Counted from the stretch's first letter, positions 32,634 through 44,983 are shown. The stretch is 64,000 bases of DNA from Leptobrachium leishanense (GCA_009667805.1 CM019063.1:59504881-59568880); one strand, 5' to 3'. Notes: generated by a model from the sequence alone, not told the origin. Program-made: numbers and translations.

Positions 32634-32885
32634 TTCCCTCTATATGTGTCACTGGGTGCATCCATTGTGTGATATTTTCCTCTATATGTGTCAATGGGTG
32701 CATCTATTGTGTGATATTTTCCACCATATGTGTCACTGGCTGCATCCATTGTGTGATATTTTCCGCTATATATGTGTCACTGGGTGCAACCATTGTGTGA
32801 TATTTTCCGCTATATGTGTCACTGGGTGCATCCATTGTGTGATATTTTCCTCTATATGTGTCACTGGGGGCATCCATTGTGTGAT
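32634..32885. repeat. 41-43-bp tandem repeat, six copies
   Basis: Unit CTATATGTGTCACTGGGTGC with ATCCATTGTGTGATATTTTCC. Copy 2 of the host element has a single unit at 56120-56163, so the array expanded only here. Confidence 0.92.
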
Positions 32886-33146
32886 ATAAATTGTCCTCCC
32901 CACGGTACTTTTACATCACTTAGGCTAATGTCAGATGAACGCAGTCTGAGCGCACTCTGCGTGCATAACGGACAGACGTACTGACGGAAGATGCTGTAGA
33001 CACCACACGGTCCGTTTTCTTTGACGGACGTAGAAAAAAAAGGGAACTATGGGAAATAAAATTAATATGAAAAGTGCTAACAATTTGAAAAGGATATGAA
33101 AAGCCATTTTGTGCGTCAAGGTGCTGGACGTCGCATATGCGCTGCG

Positions 33147-33700
33147 CAGTGGCAGATGTACCAGGGTCGCAGCGGTCGCAGTTGCGACCGGGCCCTGGCA
33201 TTCCGCCACTGGAGGGGGGCCCAGCGCCGTCGCCAGATTCCGGCAATAAGCGCCGGAATCTTGGAGCAGCGCCGCCGGCTGTTCCGCTCTCCGCGAGCGG
33301 CCACTGGCTTGCAGCTTGGCCGCTTGCGTAGGATGGGAACTAGCTGACCAGAGCACGAGATCTCGTGAGAACTCGGCTGCGCTGGTCAGGTGGTTCCCGG
33401 CGAGCGGCCAAGCTGCATCATGCCAGCTGCCGCTCGCCTCGTGAAGAACAGCGCAGAGCAAGGGGAGCGCTGGGGCAAATACATCCATGAGCTGGGGGCA
33501 AATACATCCATGAGCTGGGGGCAAATATATCCATGTGAGCTGGGGGCAATATACAGTATATATCCGTGTGAGCTGGGGGCAATACTATCTTTTTATATTG
33601 CAGGGGAAAAAAAGTAAAAATATAGATATTTTTTGGGGGGTTTGGGGGGCCCTTCAAGGATTCTTGCGCCGAGGCCCTCAGGTTTCTAGTTACGCCACTG
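33147..33700. mobile_element. hAT-like element (CAGTGG ends)
   Basis: CAGTGGCAGATGTACC at the left and TAGTTACGCCACTG at the right, flanked by a perfect 8-bp duplication GCGCTGCG (33139-33146 and 33701-33708). GC-rich interior with a GTCGCAGCGG/TTGCGACC fold. No transposase ORF. Confidence 0.88.
33476..33592. repeat. ~25-30-bp tandem repeat
   Basis: ATCCATGAGCTGGGGGCAAAT repeated four times with growing spacers (GTGTGAGCTGGGGGCAATA in later units). Inside the hAT-like element. Confidence 0.85.
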
Positions 33701-34402
33701 GCGCTGCGTCAGACATCTCATCACACACACAGAAAGCTATGTGGACGTAGTGCACCCTGCACGTCCGTCTAGCGGTTTTACTTTCTTGCCTAACTTGCGT
33801 CCGTTTGCCACGTGCGTTGTACGTGCACAGTTCGGTGCGCACGTACTTCGTGTGTGGGTCTCTATTGATCATGATTCTATGCTACGACTGACGTTAAACT
33901 GAACGGCAACACAGACGTGAAAACTGCGTTCGTCTGACGCCGGCCGTAATCCTCACTGTGTGGCTTTGGCCATAGAATATAGTCGATTGGTCGATCACTG
34001 ACTTGAATCATTGTATTGTGTGGGATGTATTCAAAGGACAACACCACGGTGGGCAGATTAGAAGACTTTTAAACTCCCTGTTTTAACTCATTCAACTGCC
34101 ACCTCGTATCTCAGTTAGCCTTGAGAACAATACTCTCCTGCAGCCTTATCTAAACATTCCCCCCTCATTAGCCTTTAGCTAATGTAGATTAAATAAGCAA
34201 GAGCCACAAAGCAAAGCTTTTGGTAAATGTTGCATCATGGGAAGAATACAAAAAAAGGGAAACAAGAGATCCAAACCTTACTTTATTGTTCCTTTTTACA
34301 TGCAATTACTTCAAAACAAAGAAAAAAAACAGCAGCATGTGTTTTATTTGTAATTCACAAGTAATCTAGTTACAGTTTATGTAAGTGGTAGTATCCCTTT
34401 AA

Positions 34403-35954
34403 TCCATAATGGTACACAGACTGGTGGTTTGTCTCTAGGAACAGCTCTGGATCAGCAATGTAGACTTGGAAATCAATAAAACCTCAGGATTTGAGAAAAC
34501 AATGGATTCTTATGTTGTATCATAGGGCAAATGATGAAAACAAATCGTTCCCAGTGTTCTTCCATGGTTAGTGCGTAGCCCAGCATGCACAAGCTCCTGT
34601 AGGATTGCCCTGTCTCTCCATGATGTCCTATGAAACCATATATGAAACCATATGGAGCTGAAACCAGCTTTGGAGCATGGAGCCGCTGCTAGTTTAAATG
34701 AGTGTCTCCCAAATATTCAGAATCGACACACTAAACAGGCAATAGCATAAGTGTCCTGCCCTACCGTGGGTCCCTGCTCAGGTTTCACAAAGTAGTAGCT
34801 CGACGGTGCCATTACAGAGGCGATTCAACCATATGCAAATCAAACTACGATCACCCAGAAAGGGCAGTCATGACTGAAATGCCAAGGCAGCCTCCTCTGC
34901 AAGAGAGGAACCGCAGCCTCCGATGGTCATTTCAGCCTTGATAGGCCTCGTCCAGAGGGCATAATGGATACCCTACTAGACACTAAAACAATAGCTCGGT
35001 CGGAACAAAGCCGGTACCAGCAATCAGCGAATGGACAGCGCCTCTCACGCACAAGTCGTCATTAGCACCTCGGTATTCATGGATCTGTTGGAACACGGCC
35101 AAGACGTTCTACTGTCCTAATGAGTCCTAATGAATCTGCTTCATGCACACACAGACCGAGCTGAGGCGAGTTCTGGAATTTAAAATTCATTGCCTAATCT
35201 GTTTGTGTGGTTGTTATGTTTATTGCCTTCCTAAGCCACGAAGAACTCATTCCACATGCAATATGGTGGCTGCTAACATTTTACGATAGTGGGGTGCTGG
35301 AATTTGACCCCATGTCTATGTCGTTTTAAGCAATCCTCACTTGTCCAAATACAAAGTGAATGGTCTCTGTAGAAAGCTTCAATCTAGGAGAAAGTCCAGA
35401 ACAGGAATCACTAATCTATGACACAAGTTGCTCGCTCATATTAGAATAGGTAATAGGAAGCTGCTAATTGATAATGGCTTGTCCATTAGCAGCTAGAAGA
35501 TGCATCGTGTTTTTAGGAAGACTCTGCATCCGTGTACAAGAAATCTGTATGAATAAATCCTTTTAAAAGTACTGTATTGAGCAGCCGACAACTGCTCATA
35601 GCAAACAGCTGGTGCGATCAAAGAAAAGGGCAAAGCTGGCAAGCAGAGACAGGATTCGTCCAAATAGTGGCCCGGAAAGTGGCATGAACCTGGGAGAGGA
35701 GAGGTGGATTCAGGAGGGAGGCCCCATGCATATAGTAGTATGTGCAGGATTTACATGGCCCTAGGGTGGAGCTCAGGGGTCGCCATAACACCCAGCCATC
35801 TGCCACTGTAGCCGAATAAGCGTCAAGGAGGAGTTTGGAGGAGGAGCTGAATGCTTCTGTGCTGTGGCTGGCTGTCCCTCAGTCCAGACAGCTGGAAACG
35901 AGCATCCTGGCGACGGGTCGCGGGTCACGGGCACTGGTGTCCGAGAGCGTGTGG
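34403..35954. other. Unassigned non-coding sequence
   Basis: About 1.5 kb without a recognised repeat or exon. Moderate GC; I found no splice-bounded conserved frame in it. Confidence 0.45.
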
Positions 35955-36060
35955 ACACCTATGTAACTCCTGTGGAGCTCAGCTGCGCCCTAGGCGGCAC
36001 TGTGCTCTAGGTGGCTGCCTAGCTCGCCTAGCTCACCTAGCGGCAGTGCCGGCCCTGTAC
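35955..36060 (-). mobile_element. hAT-like terminus (CAGGGCCGG end)
   Basis: Reads on the minus strand CAGGGCCGGCACTGCCGC, TAGGTGAGC, TAGGCAGCC, CTAGGGCGCAGC, a terminus style common in vertebrate hAT MITEs. The left end and target duplication were not found. Confidence 0.4.
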
Positions 36061-36345
36061 ATGGAGGTGGTTCGCATACAAGCCAGGTAACAACGGAGAC
36101 TGAAAAATCAACCAAGTTGTGAATCGCCAGGAGACACTCAGCACTGAGGGAAGCAAACTCCACGACAGGGCCATGAGCCGGATCGCGCTGTCTGTATTTA
36201 AACCCAGCGGGCGCCCGTCATCATGCCGCGCCCCGCCTCCTGACCAGCCCTGCGAGCTCTGGAAGCTGGCTCAACTCCTGGCACCCAGCTTGTCGATGGC
36301 GCCGCCGGGTGGCGGGGCCCCTCTGAGCCCCAGACGTGACAGATA
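36061..36345. other. LTR-like GC-rich segment, unresolved
   Basis: GC-rich sequence with GTATTTAAACCC (TATA-like), CCCGCCTCC and a CGTGACA ending, similar in style to the solo LTRs at 39240 and 51939. No left end or target duplication was found. Confidence 0.3.
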
Positions 36346-36716
36346 CGCTCATACACACCGCACATTACTGTGAGTTTTATTGCTGTGGAACTGTGTTATG
36401 TACTTTTCTTGTTTTGGAAGGGGGCGAAAAGCTGTTACGGGTTGAGGAAGTTTACGGGGGGCCCCATCGTGAGGTTCAGTAAGGGGCCCCATCATTTCTG
36501 ATGGCTGCCCTGTATGCATCCGGTACACGGGTCAGTGCACCCAAATATTGGACCTTTGGTGCCAGCTAGTGCCTTCACACCATAACCCCTCTGAGGTATT
36601 GTGGGAGAGTGCAGGGGTGGACACTGTGGTCAAATATTGAAATGATATGCAGCTGTCACATTCAAGTGCAGAAAAATTGTGTCTTAGTCGGTGGTGCACG
36701 ACACCGAGAATCTAAC
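36346..36716. other. Unassigned sequence
   Basis: GGGGGGCCCCATC and AAGGGGCCCCATCA recur at about 36457 and 36482; otherwise nothing recognised. Confidence 0.4.
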
Positions 36717-37611
36717 AGGGTTATTCAAAGAGATCCGAATTGTGGCCGAAAGGTAACCGAACAGTGAAATTCATTGTACGGTTACCTTTCCTGGCCATTT
36801 GGCTATCCAGAGAGCAGGCAGTTTGCCAAATGTTGGCGAATTGCCTGCACAAACGGTGGCTGTTCGTTGCCTGTTTGAGGGCAGTGAAATCCCCATAGAG
36901 AAGCAATGCTTCATCTATTCAGAGAACAAAAAACAGCTGTGAAAAGTTGCCAAACTGCCCTGCTGTTCGGTGGTTTCATTCGACAGGTTTATTCAGGCGA
37001 ATCCCATAGGCTTCAATGTTAAAAATATTCCCTTTTTAATTCAATATCTAATAAACCGTTTATTATAATATTCTGCAGTAAAAAGTCTCTTTATTTATAG
37101 ATTTTCTAGGATGTTTTAGGCATTTTTTGGGATTTGTTTGCATACATTTTTTTTCGTTTTTTTTTTTTAAAACCATTTTTTGTTTTTTCTATAACAGCCC
37201 TTTTTATTATCATTGATTGGATCTTATATGTAAATTTCAGACATTTTCGATCTGTAGTTTCAAACAGCATTTCACTTTTCAAACGTTCAAGCGTACTGTT
37301 TTTTTTTACAATCCATTTGTCTGCGGTGTCGGGTTTTTCCGGCGGCTGCTCTGCGCTGTGATCGACGGCTGCTTGGGTTTCTTCGGCGTGTTCGGCGGGG
37401 TTAATCCAGATGTTTTTGCCGGTTTCGGTGTGCATTCGCCTGAGTGTTTGGCAGGTTTGCGGCAGCTTTTCCCTGCACTTCGATGGCCCTGTGGTGCTTG
37501 CTGAATACACTGCAGGGTCACCGAAATGGGATTGCCAAATCGCACTGAATTGAAGAAAATGAAAAGTCACCGAACGTGCAGTGACTTTTCGATTCTCTTT
37601 GAATAACCCTG
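36717..37611 (-). mobile_element. Long CAGGG-ended MITE, complete
   Basis: Ends CAGGGTTATTCAAAGAGA and TCTCTTTGAATAACCCTG are perfect 18-bp inverted repeats. The interior has GGCATTTTTTGGG, TAATAAACCGTTTATT and two arms of GGTGACTTTTCG/TTCGGTGA type at the right. Non-coding. Reverse orientation relative to 59773-60672. Confidence 0.85.
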
Positions 37612-38217
37612 CTAGTTTTTCACTCCATTTTCTTGTCTTTTATTGTGGCAGTGTGTTTTTCCATTTTTTTGTTCTTCAATAAATTGTGATTCTTGACGGG
37701 GACCCAATCCCCTTTTTTTTTTAACTCTCCTCATACTCTGTTGCGCTGGACTGTTAGAAGTTACTGTTTTGTGGTTAATAATTAAGATATCCCTATGTGT
37801 CTTGATGTATAATTTTCAAGTATTGTTAAAGTGATCTAAAAGTGATTGTCCTCTCAATCAAAAGGTTCTCAAGTGATTGGGGGAGACAAATATCCCCGTT
37901 ATACTATAGATTAGAGTGTTATGTAAATGTTCATTACAGCATATACGAAAATCAGATATTGCTGTCAAAATAAATTATTATATACAGAGGAAGCGTGTTT
38001 TCGAAGATGATAATTGAAACATACAAGGGAATTTGACAAGATAATCCAGGTTCTCAGTGACAAGTGCACAGTGTCCATATTGAAAAAGGTTTAAATACGC
38101 ATGTGAAAATTAAGAAATGTTGTGTGTATATATAAATATATATATATATATGTCTCAGCGGTAATATTAGTTCAAGAGAAGCGGTAAAAAAATGTTAATT
38201 ATAGTAGGAAGGAATTA
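37612..38217. other. Unassigned AT-rich sequence
   Basis: Includes a short (TA)n at 38126-38151. No gene or repeat family recognised. Confidence 0.5.
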
Positions 38218-38640
38218 GGCTAAGGTCAGACGAAAGCAGTTTTAATGTGCGTTTAGCCGCACGAAATCACGGCCGTGCTAGCAGCAAATGACGTCCAATG
38301 CCGGGGAACATACGACGAACGGCCGCACGAACGTTCGTCCGTGCAACGCAAGTGGCCAACGAACGCATTTTTTCGAGAACGTCAAACCGCTAGTACGGAC
38401 GTACAGAGTGCGCTGCATCCGCATAGCGGCGTGTGTGTGTGATTAGGAGACGTCAGACACTGCACACGTCCGGCCAACATAACGTCCAGACGCAAAAGGG
38501 TTTTATTGATGATCCGTACAAAGTCACGGACGAAAATGCGCATCGTATGACCGCTATCGCGTATTCCGTGAAAAAATACGTCCATTCGTTCGAACGCACT
38601 TTTTCACGGACGTGAAAAATGCGTTCATCTGACCCTAGCC
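38218..38640. mobile_element. PIF/Harbinger-like MITE, copy 2
   Basis: GGCTAAGGTCAGACGAAAGC to GACCCTAGCC, flanked by TTA (38215-38217) and TAA (38641-38643). Very similar to 6609-7035 throughout. Confidence 0.78.
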
Positions 38641-38782
38641 TAAGAGTAGGCACTCTCTGACGTAAATTTCAGCTTCTATTGTGTTTAAAATTTACAAATT
38701 AATTAAACACAAAATACTGGATTGATTTATTCCATGACATAAAAAATGTAAAAAAAAAAAAAAAAACTTTGATAAAAAGATG

Positions 38783-40297
38783 TGTAGCGCTCACTCCGGA
38801 GGAGCCGCTGAAAATGAACCACGGGTCAGTCTCCCCGCACTAGGGAATAAATATACTCCAACACAGTTGTGAGTTTTTATCATATAAATAGTTTACTAAA
38901 ATATTTAAGCAGATGTCGAGACACGGTATTCACAAGTATTATTACAGTATTTTCGTATCACGGTAAAACGCGTAGCGGAAAAGAAACGAAACACGAGGCT
39001 TCGTATTTCGGAAAATAAAATATTCGCAACCGAACATAAAAGCAATGCAATTTCCCGATAGTTCAGAAAGGAGACACGCAGCAAAACCCCAAACATACAA
39101 CCCCTTCGTATTACGGTAAACGCGCAACGGAAAAAGAGGAAAAATATATATTCGGAACGTATCTTTATTTTTAACCCCTGTTCTGATTCATAAAAGAAAA
39201 TGAGTCCTGCACAAGTTAAGTCCCAGAATGTAAAGAAGGTGTAAGGATATAGAGTCACCCAGCACGCAGACAAAACCCAGAAAAGGCAAGAAAGAACCCT
39301 AAACTGAGAAGCTGGTCCTTAGAATGGCCAGGTACTAATCTCAAATACATAGAAGTATAGATCAGGGACAGGAGAGATATCGTGGTATTAACAAGCCAGA
39401 GGTCGGTACACGAGATAAACATAAGCCAAGGGATAATACAGGAAACACCGTCAAAATACAAGCCAGAAGTCAAACCAGGAAAACAATATGCATAAGCTGT
39501 AGACACGCGCTGAGGGCTAGAAATAACCACGTCAGGGCTCAGAGCACAGACTGGAACTGATATTTAAAGGCCTAGATCCCTGACCAGGTGTGGCATACAA
39601 AGTGGCCTGATTCAAAGACTGGCGCCCTCTCTGTTGGGAAGGCCGTACTGCAGGAGCAGTAGCAGGCATGACAGAAGGTGTATATGTATGTGTGTGGTAC
39701 CCGGGTACTGTTCAACTGGCCAGTGAGTTTATTTAAGGAAAATCTTCGACTAGTCAGTTGGGGCCCTGTGGACTTTAAAGAGAAACAGCAGCTTGACCTT
39801 TAATCACAAACAGCCTTGGAGGCCTCTCACCCATCCGACGCAGGCTTTAGGCTCCGCTGACCCAGGACGTCTCTCCTCCGGATTTTGACTGGGAATACTA
39901 GCGGCCGGATCCGTTGTCTAACTTTATGCCGCTTGTCCAGTTCACCGCCTGCTCTCCGCTCGATTCCGCCGGTCTGCAGCAGTGTCTGGGCTCTGGGCGA
40001 GTCTCCTTCTCCTCAGGCTAGGTGACCCAAACCGGAACAACAGGTCTCCCTCGGGCTTTGGGCCTAGATTCTCCTGCGATCTCCTCGGTGCGTCTGCTTT
40101 CTCTGCTTCCCTGGCGCGCTCTCGAACTTTCTCCACGAGGCAGAGGATGTAAGTGTCCAGTCCCCACCCACTTCCTGTCTCTTGCAAAGCATGCCGGGCA
40201 TTGTAGTCCCAATGTCCAGTATCTCTGATCGCGATAGTCTCCATCTTGTGGCCAAAAATAGGTACTGCCACAGCAAGATTTTTAACACAGCGCTACA
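38783..40297 (-). repeat. gypsy 3' LTR, containing a solo LTR
   Basis: TGTAGCGC...GCGCTACA; 1515 bp because a second LTR (39240-39673) plus a 5-bp duplication is inserted. The rest matches the 5' LTR almost exactly. Short frames across it are not genes. Confidence 0.95.
39240..39673. mobile_element. Solo LTR inside the gypsy 3' LTR
   Basis: Absent from the sister LTR, so the ends are exact: TGTAAGG...CATGACA (TG..CA) with 5-bp duplication GAAGG (39235-39239, 39674-39678). Contains GATATTTAAAGGCC, a TATA-like box. 434 bp, no internal region, so it arose by LTR-LTR recombination or is a short LTR-type MITE. Confidence 0.85.
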
Positions 40298-40310
40298 CTC
40301 TCCCCCTCCT
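40298..40310 (-). promoter_or_regulatory. gypsy polypurine tract
   Basis: On the minus strand AGGAGGGGGAGAG abuts the 3' LTR start, the expected place and composition for the plus-strand DNA primer. Confidence 0.85.
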
Positions 40311-40627
40311 AGAACTCTTGGGTCTCTCCAAGGAGGTACAACAGTTACATTACATTTCCAATATTTGAATACAGTTTATATAACATGTACAGGTTCAGCA
40401 GCATACATATAGTGAGTTAATAACACTTCCTCAAGTTGACTCATATTTTGGGCTACCTCAGCTAGCATAGCAGACACTTCGGGCAACCTCCGCACCGTGG
40501 TGATGGCCTCTTCAGTGCTATGTCCTGGTGAGTCGTAGGTGAGTCGTTGGGGCGGTCGAACAGAGCGTTTTGGTTCTGGCTCAATCAGTTCCTCTTCAGG
40601 TGGAAGTACTATAGGCGTTGGCTCAAT

Positions 40628-43600
40628 TCATCTCTCTATCACTGGAGCAGACGTTTCTTCAGAGTATGATCCCTCCAGTGAAGGCATAGAACTGTAATCA
40701 CCTGAATAAGCTTCCGGAGCTACCGGGATCCCCACAGCCTCAGGAACTTCCAACTGAAATTCAAGAGGCCCAGGGATATCAACAGTCTCAGGGACTTCCA
40801 ACAAGAATTCAGGAGCTTCAGGCCTCAAGTTACTCTCCCACCGCTCAGGGACAACGACAACCTCTTCAGGCTCTGGCGAGCACATCCAACCTAGACAATA
40901 ACTCTCTTCTTCACTGTCTCTTTCGCTCTCTTCGGCAACCCGGGTCTGTTGAGATCGAGTAACAGGAGGCAAACATGGAACAGGCGGATTTGGCCGAGGC
41001 AATTCGTCCCCAACCGGCATCCTTACAGCCTCTCTCAAAGGTAACAAATGATTTCGGTGCCAGTTCTTAAGAGGCCCAGCCTTCCCATCCGGGCGAATCT
41101 GATACACTGGTAAACCTGGCAGTTGTTTGCAAACAATGTAAACCTGGGAACTCCACCTATCCGCCAACTTGTGTCTCGCAGCCGCACCCAAGTTCTTCAA
41201 TAAGACCCTGTCACCGGGTTGTAGGTCTTGTATTCGAACTTTCAGGTCATAGTTCCTTTTGTTTCTTTGCTCCCTGTTTCCCGAGGTCAAACGGGCCTGT
41301 TCAAACGCAGAAGCCAGATTTTTCCGAAGTCTATCCACGTAGTTTCTATGGGAAGCTACTGATGTCTGGTCTAGGGATAACCCAAATGCCAAATCAACCG
41401 GCAGTCGAGCCTCCCTTCCAAACATAAGACGGTACGGTGAATATCCAGTTGCATCGCTCTCCGTACTGTTATATGCATGCACCAGAGTAGCTATGTGACG
41501 ACTCCAACTCTGCTTCTCCACATTCGACAAGGTCCCCAGCATGTTTAGCAGTGTGCGATTAAACCTTTCAGGCTGAGCATCACCTTGAGGGTGATATGGT
41601 GTGGTCCGGGTCTTTTGGATCCCCAACAGCTCTAACAACTGCCCCACCAGTCTGCTTTCAAAGTCTCTACCCTGATCAGAGTGTATTCTCCTTGGCAGTC
41701 CGTAGTGAACAAAGAACTTTTCCATCAACACCTTGGCTACAGTCGGAGCGCGTTGATCTTTCGTGGAAAAAGCTTGGGCGTAACGAGTGAAATGATCAGT
41801 CACTATTAGAATGTTCCCTTGCCCACTAGCATCCGGCTCTAAGCACAAGAAGTCAATGCACACCAAATCCATGGGTCCCTGGCTCTGCAGATGGCTCATT
41901 GGAGCAGTTTGAGTCGGTAGAGTCTTTCTCTGAATACACCTCAGACAGGAATGGCAATAACTTTCCACTTCAGCTCTCATGCAAGGCCAATAGAACCTAT
42001 CTCGCACCAGCTTAAAAGTTCTCTCAGCACCCAAATGTCCATGCTCATCATGTAGTGATCGCAGCACACTCTCCCTATGTTTAGTAGGGAGGAATAACTG
42101 TTGAATCTCTTCAGAGTTGGTTGAGGGGCCCCTTCGGTAGACCACCCCATCCAACATCTTTAACCACTCCCACTCTTTGTAGACCAATCTGGCTCCACTC
42201 GGGGAGTTGGTTAACAAAATCTCTTGCTGGTTTGCAGACAGGGCCTTTATGGTCAAGGCAATTAAAGGGTCTCTGGCCTGATCCGCTTTCAGGTCCTGTC
42301 TCGAAAAGGTAGGTAAACTTTCATCCCTTAACTGCGTAGGGTTACAGTAGAACTCAGGAACAGCCGCAGCCATAACTCCTATGGCCTCTGCTTCAATCCC
42401 TCCTTTGACCCGGCGCTCTGTTCCTTGACACAAAGCTTGCACCCCGTCTGGAGTCAACTGAGTCCATTCTGTAGTGTAGGGTCTTCTCGATAACGCATCA
42501 GCATCTCGATTATTCACCCCAGGGCGATACTTCAGGCTGAACCGAAACCCTGACAGAGCGGCCAACCACCGATGTCCTGTTGCGTCCAGTTTTGCAGTAG
42601 TAAGGATATAGGTAAGAGGATTATTATCCGTCTTGATCACGAACTCAGCTCCATACAGATAGTCTTTCAACTTGTCCACCACTGCCCACTTCAAGGCTAG
42701 GAACTCCAGCTTGTGAGTAGGATAGTTCTTCTCTGAAGGCGTAAGGCTCCGGCTCACGTACGCCACAGGCCTCAGCAATCCATCATACTCCTGATATAGG
42801 ACTCCTCCCAGACCTTCTCGGCTGGCGTCCACATGTAGTTCATACGGCTTGTGAGGGTCCGCATAGGCCAATACAGGAGCTCGGGTTAGACTCTCCTTCA
42901 ACTTTACGAAAGCTCCTTCACATTGACTGGTCCATTCACCTTGTATAGACTCTCGAGCTTTCCTTGGCCCCGGAGCTGACGGATTTCTGTCAGAGACCTT
43001 GCAGCCTTCTTCTGTGGTTTCCTTCTGCAGGAGTTTGTTCAGTGGTTGAGCTATTTTCGCAAATCCTCCCACAAATCTTCGATAGTATGAACAGAATCCC
43101 AAGAAAGATCTAAGCTCAGTGACGTTTCGGGGTCTAGGCCAAGAAGCTACGGCCTCCAACTTCCGAGGGTCTGTCGAAACACCTTCTGCTGAGACCACAT
43201 GTCCCAAATACGTAACAGATGGTAGACAGAATTGGCATTTCTCTAGAGACAGTTTCAGCCCCTCTTCATGGAGCCTCTTCAAGACCTTCTCCAAACGTTG
43301 CTCATGTTCTTCCAGAGTCTTCCCAAACACAATTATGTCATCCAGGTACACTAATACTTCGATTAGATTCATATCCCCGACTGTCTTCTCCATCAACCGT
43401 TGGAACGTGGCTGGAGCCCCCGTAAGGCCTTGAGGCATCCTGTTGAATTCAAAGAACCCCAGTGGACAGATGAACGCAGTTTTCTCCTTGTCTTCCGGAT
43501 GCATTGGTATCTGGTGATACCCGCTTCGCAGGTCTAGTACACTAAACCACTTTGCTCCAGACAAACACTGTAGGGCATCTTCTATCCGAGAAGAGTGGCA

Positions 43601-43881
43601 TATTGATCGGGGATGGTTCTCCGGTTCAATGTGCGGTAGTCTATGCATAAGCGGACAGAACCATTTTTCTTCCGGACCAACACTATGGGAGAGGCGTATG
43701 GACTCCTGGACTCTTGAATCACCTTGGTTCTTTGTAATTCGTTCAGCTGCTCTCGCAGATCATCTAAGTCTCCTAGCGGAACTCGCCTTGATCTTTCTCG
43801 AAACGGCTTGTCTTCTTGTAACCGAATGCGGTGCTCAGTACTCTTAGCTAGGCCCACATCGAACTCATCTTTTGAGAACAA
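40628..43881 (-). pseudogene. gypsy Pol: reverse transcriptase, RNase H, integrase
   Basis: The long frame 43648-40628 (1006 residues) has, in order: the RT box DLRSGYHQI (residues 39-47), MPQGLTGAP, the catalytic YLDD (101-104), and LGFCSYYRRFV. RNase H follows with LHVDASREGLGG (Asp 274) and NPLTY. Integrase then shows an HHCC zinc motif (about 533-568), Asp 599, Asp 658 (HSDQG) and Glu 694, the DDE triad, and a C-terminal GDRVLLKN region. The RT N-terminus (YASPIVLVRKKNGSVRLCID) lies in another frame at 43881-43582, so at least one frameshift sits near 43600. No chromodomain is evident. All catalytic residues remain; only the frame is broken. Confidence 0.93.
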
Positions 43882-44046
43882 TTCCTTCCACTTTAGGACT
43901 TGAGACTGAAGACGTTTCTTCCACTCAGGTGAAATGGGAGCGTCCTGGGGTAGAATCTTTCATCTGGAATCTCTTTACCCACTCCCCCTCCTGAATCGGT
44001 AGAGAGGGGTGTAGCAGACTCTACTTGCCCGATAGGCATTCGTGCT

Positions 44047-44959
44047 TTAAGGACTACTGGAGAATCCGTCACATTGCACGCTGACCGAGACTCTTCCTCG
44101 TGTTCTCTTCAAAGCTTTGGTGGAGATTATCTCAGGAATTACTTCGACTCCGGTTTCACTCCCATGGTCAAAATCGGTTCCCAGCACCACATAGGGGCCT
44201 GGTTGCGATCCATTCAACTTGACTGAAGCCCAGAAACTCGCTACTTCTCCTGCTTGCAGAACCTTCTCTGTTCCACCCAGTCTCCACAGTCTTCCCACCT
44301 CGGCAGGTGCCTTTCGTTCTTCGACCATCCTCTGATAGACCGGACGTAACATTGGGTGTACTCCTTGAGTTGAACCTTCTTCCAACACAATAGGCGTCAG
44401 GAGACGCCGCACTAGGTCAGTATTCGTCCCCACTATCAGGGAGCTTCTGTTCGCACCCGAGGGTCGAGGACACACAATAGCCAATGCATCACAACCCCCA
44501 GACTGCCCAATGACTTCAGATCCGATCTCCAACTTCACTGCAGGTACCCGTCATAAGGAGTTTCTCAGTGCCGATACCCCATATTTCCAAATCCTTCAAT
44601 TCTTGCAAAGGAATGTGCTTTAAGTGTTTCTCATAGAAGTCTCTGTAGATCAATGTCACTTGAGCCCCTGAATCCAACAGGGCTTTGGTGTAGACTCCTT
44701 CCACTTGAATTGGCACAACAGGAGAAGGACCTATCAGTTGGTCGGGAAATTTTGTGGCGGTATCCGGACGCTTAGACCCAGTTTGCTGTACCCTGGCCTT
44801 TTTCTTGGCCCGTGCAGGTTTTTGGCGTGCATTGCCTCCCCATGACGCAGACCCGGATGCTAAGGGAGTGACTCTTTCAGTCCTGGCAGGCTCTACAGTC
44901 GGCTTGACTTTGGGCCTTCTCGCCCTTAGTCTTTGCTTGATTTCTGGAGCGGGGTTCAA
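44047..44959 (-). pseudogene. gypsy protease and linker region
   Basis: LLDSGAQVTLIYRDFY carries the retropepsin active site D-S-G, with about 60 basic residues before it. The frame shifts near 44530 and continues as a linker (GPYVVLGTDFDHG) to a stop at 44047. The protease frame is the same as that of gag, from which it is separated by a single TAA at about 44985 (Q-TAA-R). This suggests either stop-codon readthrough or a nonsense mutation. Confidence 0.8.
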
Positions 44960-44983
44960 CCCTCGGGCACTCAGGTTGCTCCT

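Larger units (their letters stand above)
32923..33945. mobile_element. PIF/Harbinger-like MITE, divergent copy, interrupted
   Basis: GGCTAATGTCAGATGAACGC at left and GCGTTCGTCTGACGCCGGCC at right, with TTA/TAA-type flanks. Host sequence resumes on both sides (CATCACTTA ... TCCTCACTGTG). The hAT-like element 33147-33700 sits inside. Confidence 0.7.
32524..34402. mobile_element. T2/Kolobok-like element, copy 1, with nested insertions
   Basis: Left TTAAAGGGCCGCTACCACCA, right TAAGTGGTAGTATCCCTTTAA; the TTAAAGG terminus and TTAA target are the known T2-type signature. It aligns along its length with copy 2 (56050-57302): GTTAAGAAAATAT, GTGGCTTTGGCCATAGAAT, AAAGCTTTTGGTAAATGTTGC. It contains a 41-43-bp tandem repeat, a Harbinger-like MITE (32923-33945) and a hAT-like element inside that. 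No transposase ORF. Confidence 0.8.

Noticed and set aside
39942..40271. 109-residue minus-strand frame repeated at 47253-47582
   Set aside because: It is inside the two gypsy LTRs and repeats only because the LTRs are copies; no protein motif.
40298..40627. Possible envelope gene between integrase and the 3' LTR
   Set aside because: Only about 330 bp lie between the integrase frame and the LTR, with no open frame or membrane segment of envelope type.
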